Shown here piece after piece: positions 63,434 through 64,000 of a DNA stretch of 64,000 bases (the stretch's first letter is position 1; every line of letters begins with the position of its first letter). The DNA is from Unio delphinus (Eukaryota; Mollusca; Bivalvia; Unionida; Unionidae): positions 10,237,001-10,301,000 of the forward strand of contig JAQISU010001239.1 of NCBI GenBank assembly GCA_029339505.1. The letters run 5' to 3'. The translations under genes and the position numbers were made by a program. The notes under the pieces are model-generated. The model did no database searches. It had not been told where the DNA came from and saw nothing but the letters and a program-made list of their open reading frames with translations.

Positions 63434-64000
63434 CTAAAATGAAGATGGTGTGAAAGTTCACGTTTTGTTTGTAATAGCTCGTTATAAAAATAATTTATTG
63501 ACATTCAAATCAGTCTTATTGTTCCAATTTCTAACTTAATCTTTTCCAATATTTGCTACTATACTAAAAATTTAATTTTACACTAGTATTTACACATTGT
63601 CACACGTATAGAAATACATAATGCGATGTTTTGTGCTTTATACCTTGTTAATCAGAATAACAAGTCCTCATAAATTAACCGCACCTCTTTGAACTACTTT
63701 TCTCACGTTCGCATTTGAAAATTAATGTGTGATAAGGTTGATATAATGCACTGACCTTATGTTGGTTTACATCAACATATTGACATCTAATTTTTAGGAT
63801 AGGATTAGACCTATAATGGTATTGTAATGTTTAGAGCAAAATTACTGTCTGAAGGTAAAGCTGTAGCAGTTAAATATTCCAGTTTAAATATGAAGTAGTA
63901 TTATTGTAGGACTTTAGCATATTTATCCTTGAATACAACTAAGTTGTCTTTGATTGCCCTACAAAATATGGAGGTGAAAAAATAACCTGATACAAAGAAT

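Overview
This is animal nuclear DNA: AT-rich, with long introns, GT-AG splice sites, and dense microsatellites, LINE fragments and tRNA-derived SINEs. The dominant protein family and repeat style point to a mollusc, most likely a bivalve. The taxon is an inference, not something the sequence proves.

One gene on the minus strand organises the window. It is a HELZ2-like gene (TPR-like N-terminus, then RNase II/RNB exoribonuclease, then UPF1-type SF1 helicase). It enters at the right edge (first exon seen 63333-63433, 5' end outside the window) and ends at a stop at 16985. I assembled about 18 coding exons by hand. Their splice phases match at every junction I could test except one gap between 61.0 and 62.8 kb. 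The helicase core is complete: motif I GPPGTGKS, motif II VIDEAG, motif III GDHMQLQP, and motif VI VALTRAR. The RNB active-site motif is also present.

The copy appears broken twice. First, a 7-bp tandem duplication (CGAAGTA twice, 52355-52368) shifts the RNB reading frame by +1. Second, a 22.66-kb element (28239-50897) sits inside the same large exon. It has long terminal inverted repeats and a short target duplication (TTCT on the plus strand). Removing the element plus one target copy rejoins the coding frame, so the empty site can be read directly from the sequence.

The inserted element is the most unusual object here. Each end carries a near-identical inverted repeat of roughly 480 bp. 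These contain 146-bp subterminal repeats, each centred on the perfect dyad TTAGCCAAA-W-TTTGGCTAA. Inside are at least two divergent multi-exon genes I cannot assign: a minus-strand one ending at 29711 and a plus-strand one ending at 48289. There is also a possible third terminal exon near 41 kb, plus LINE and SINE debris and a 1.15-kb tandem duplication. It looks like a giant TIR DNA transposon, possibly an undescribed family.

Layout: 1-16.9 kb is gene-poor flank with microsatellites, two long palindromes, a Gypsy-gag-like relic and a LINE scrap. 17-28.2 kb holds the helicase exons. 28.2-50.9 kb is the element. 50.9-53.7 kb is the RNB exon. 54.7-63.4 kb holds the N-terminal exons. The most parsimonious story is a recently inactivated immune-type RNA-processing gene, or a disrupted allele of one.
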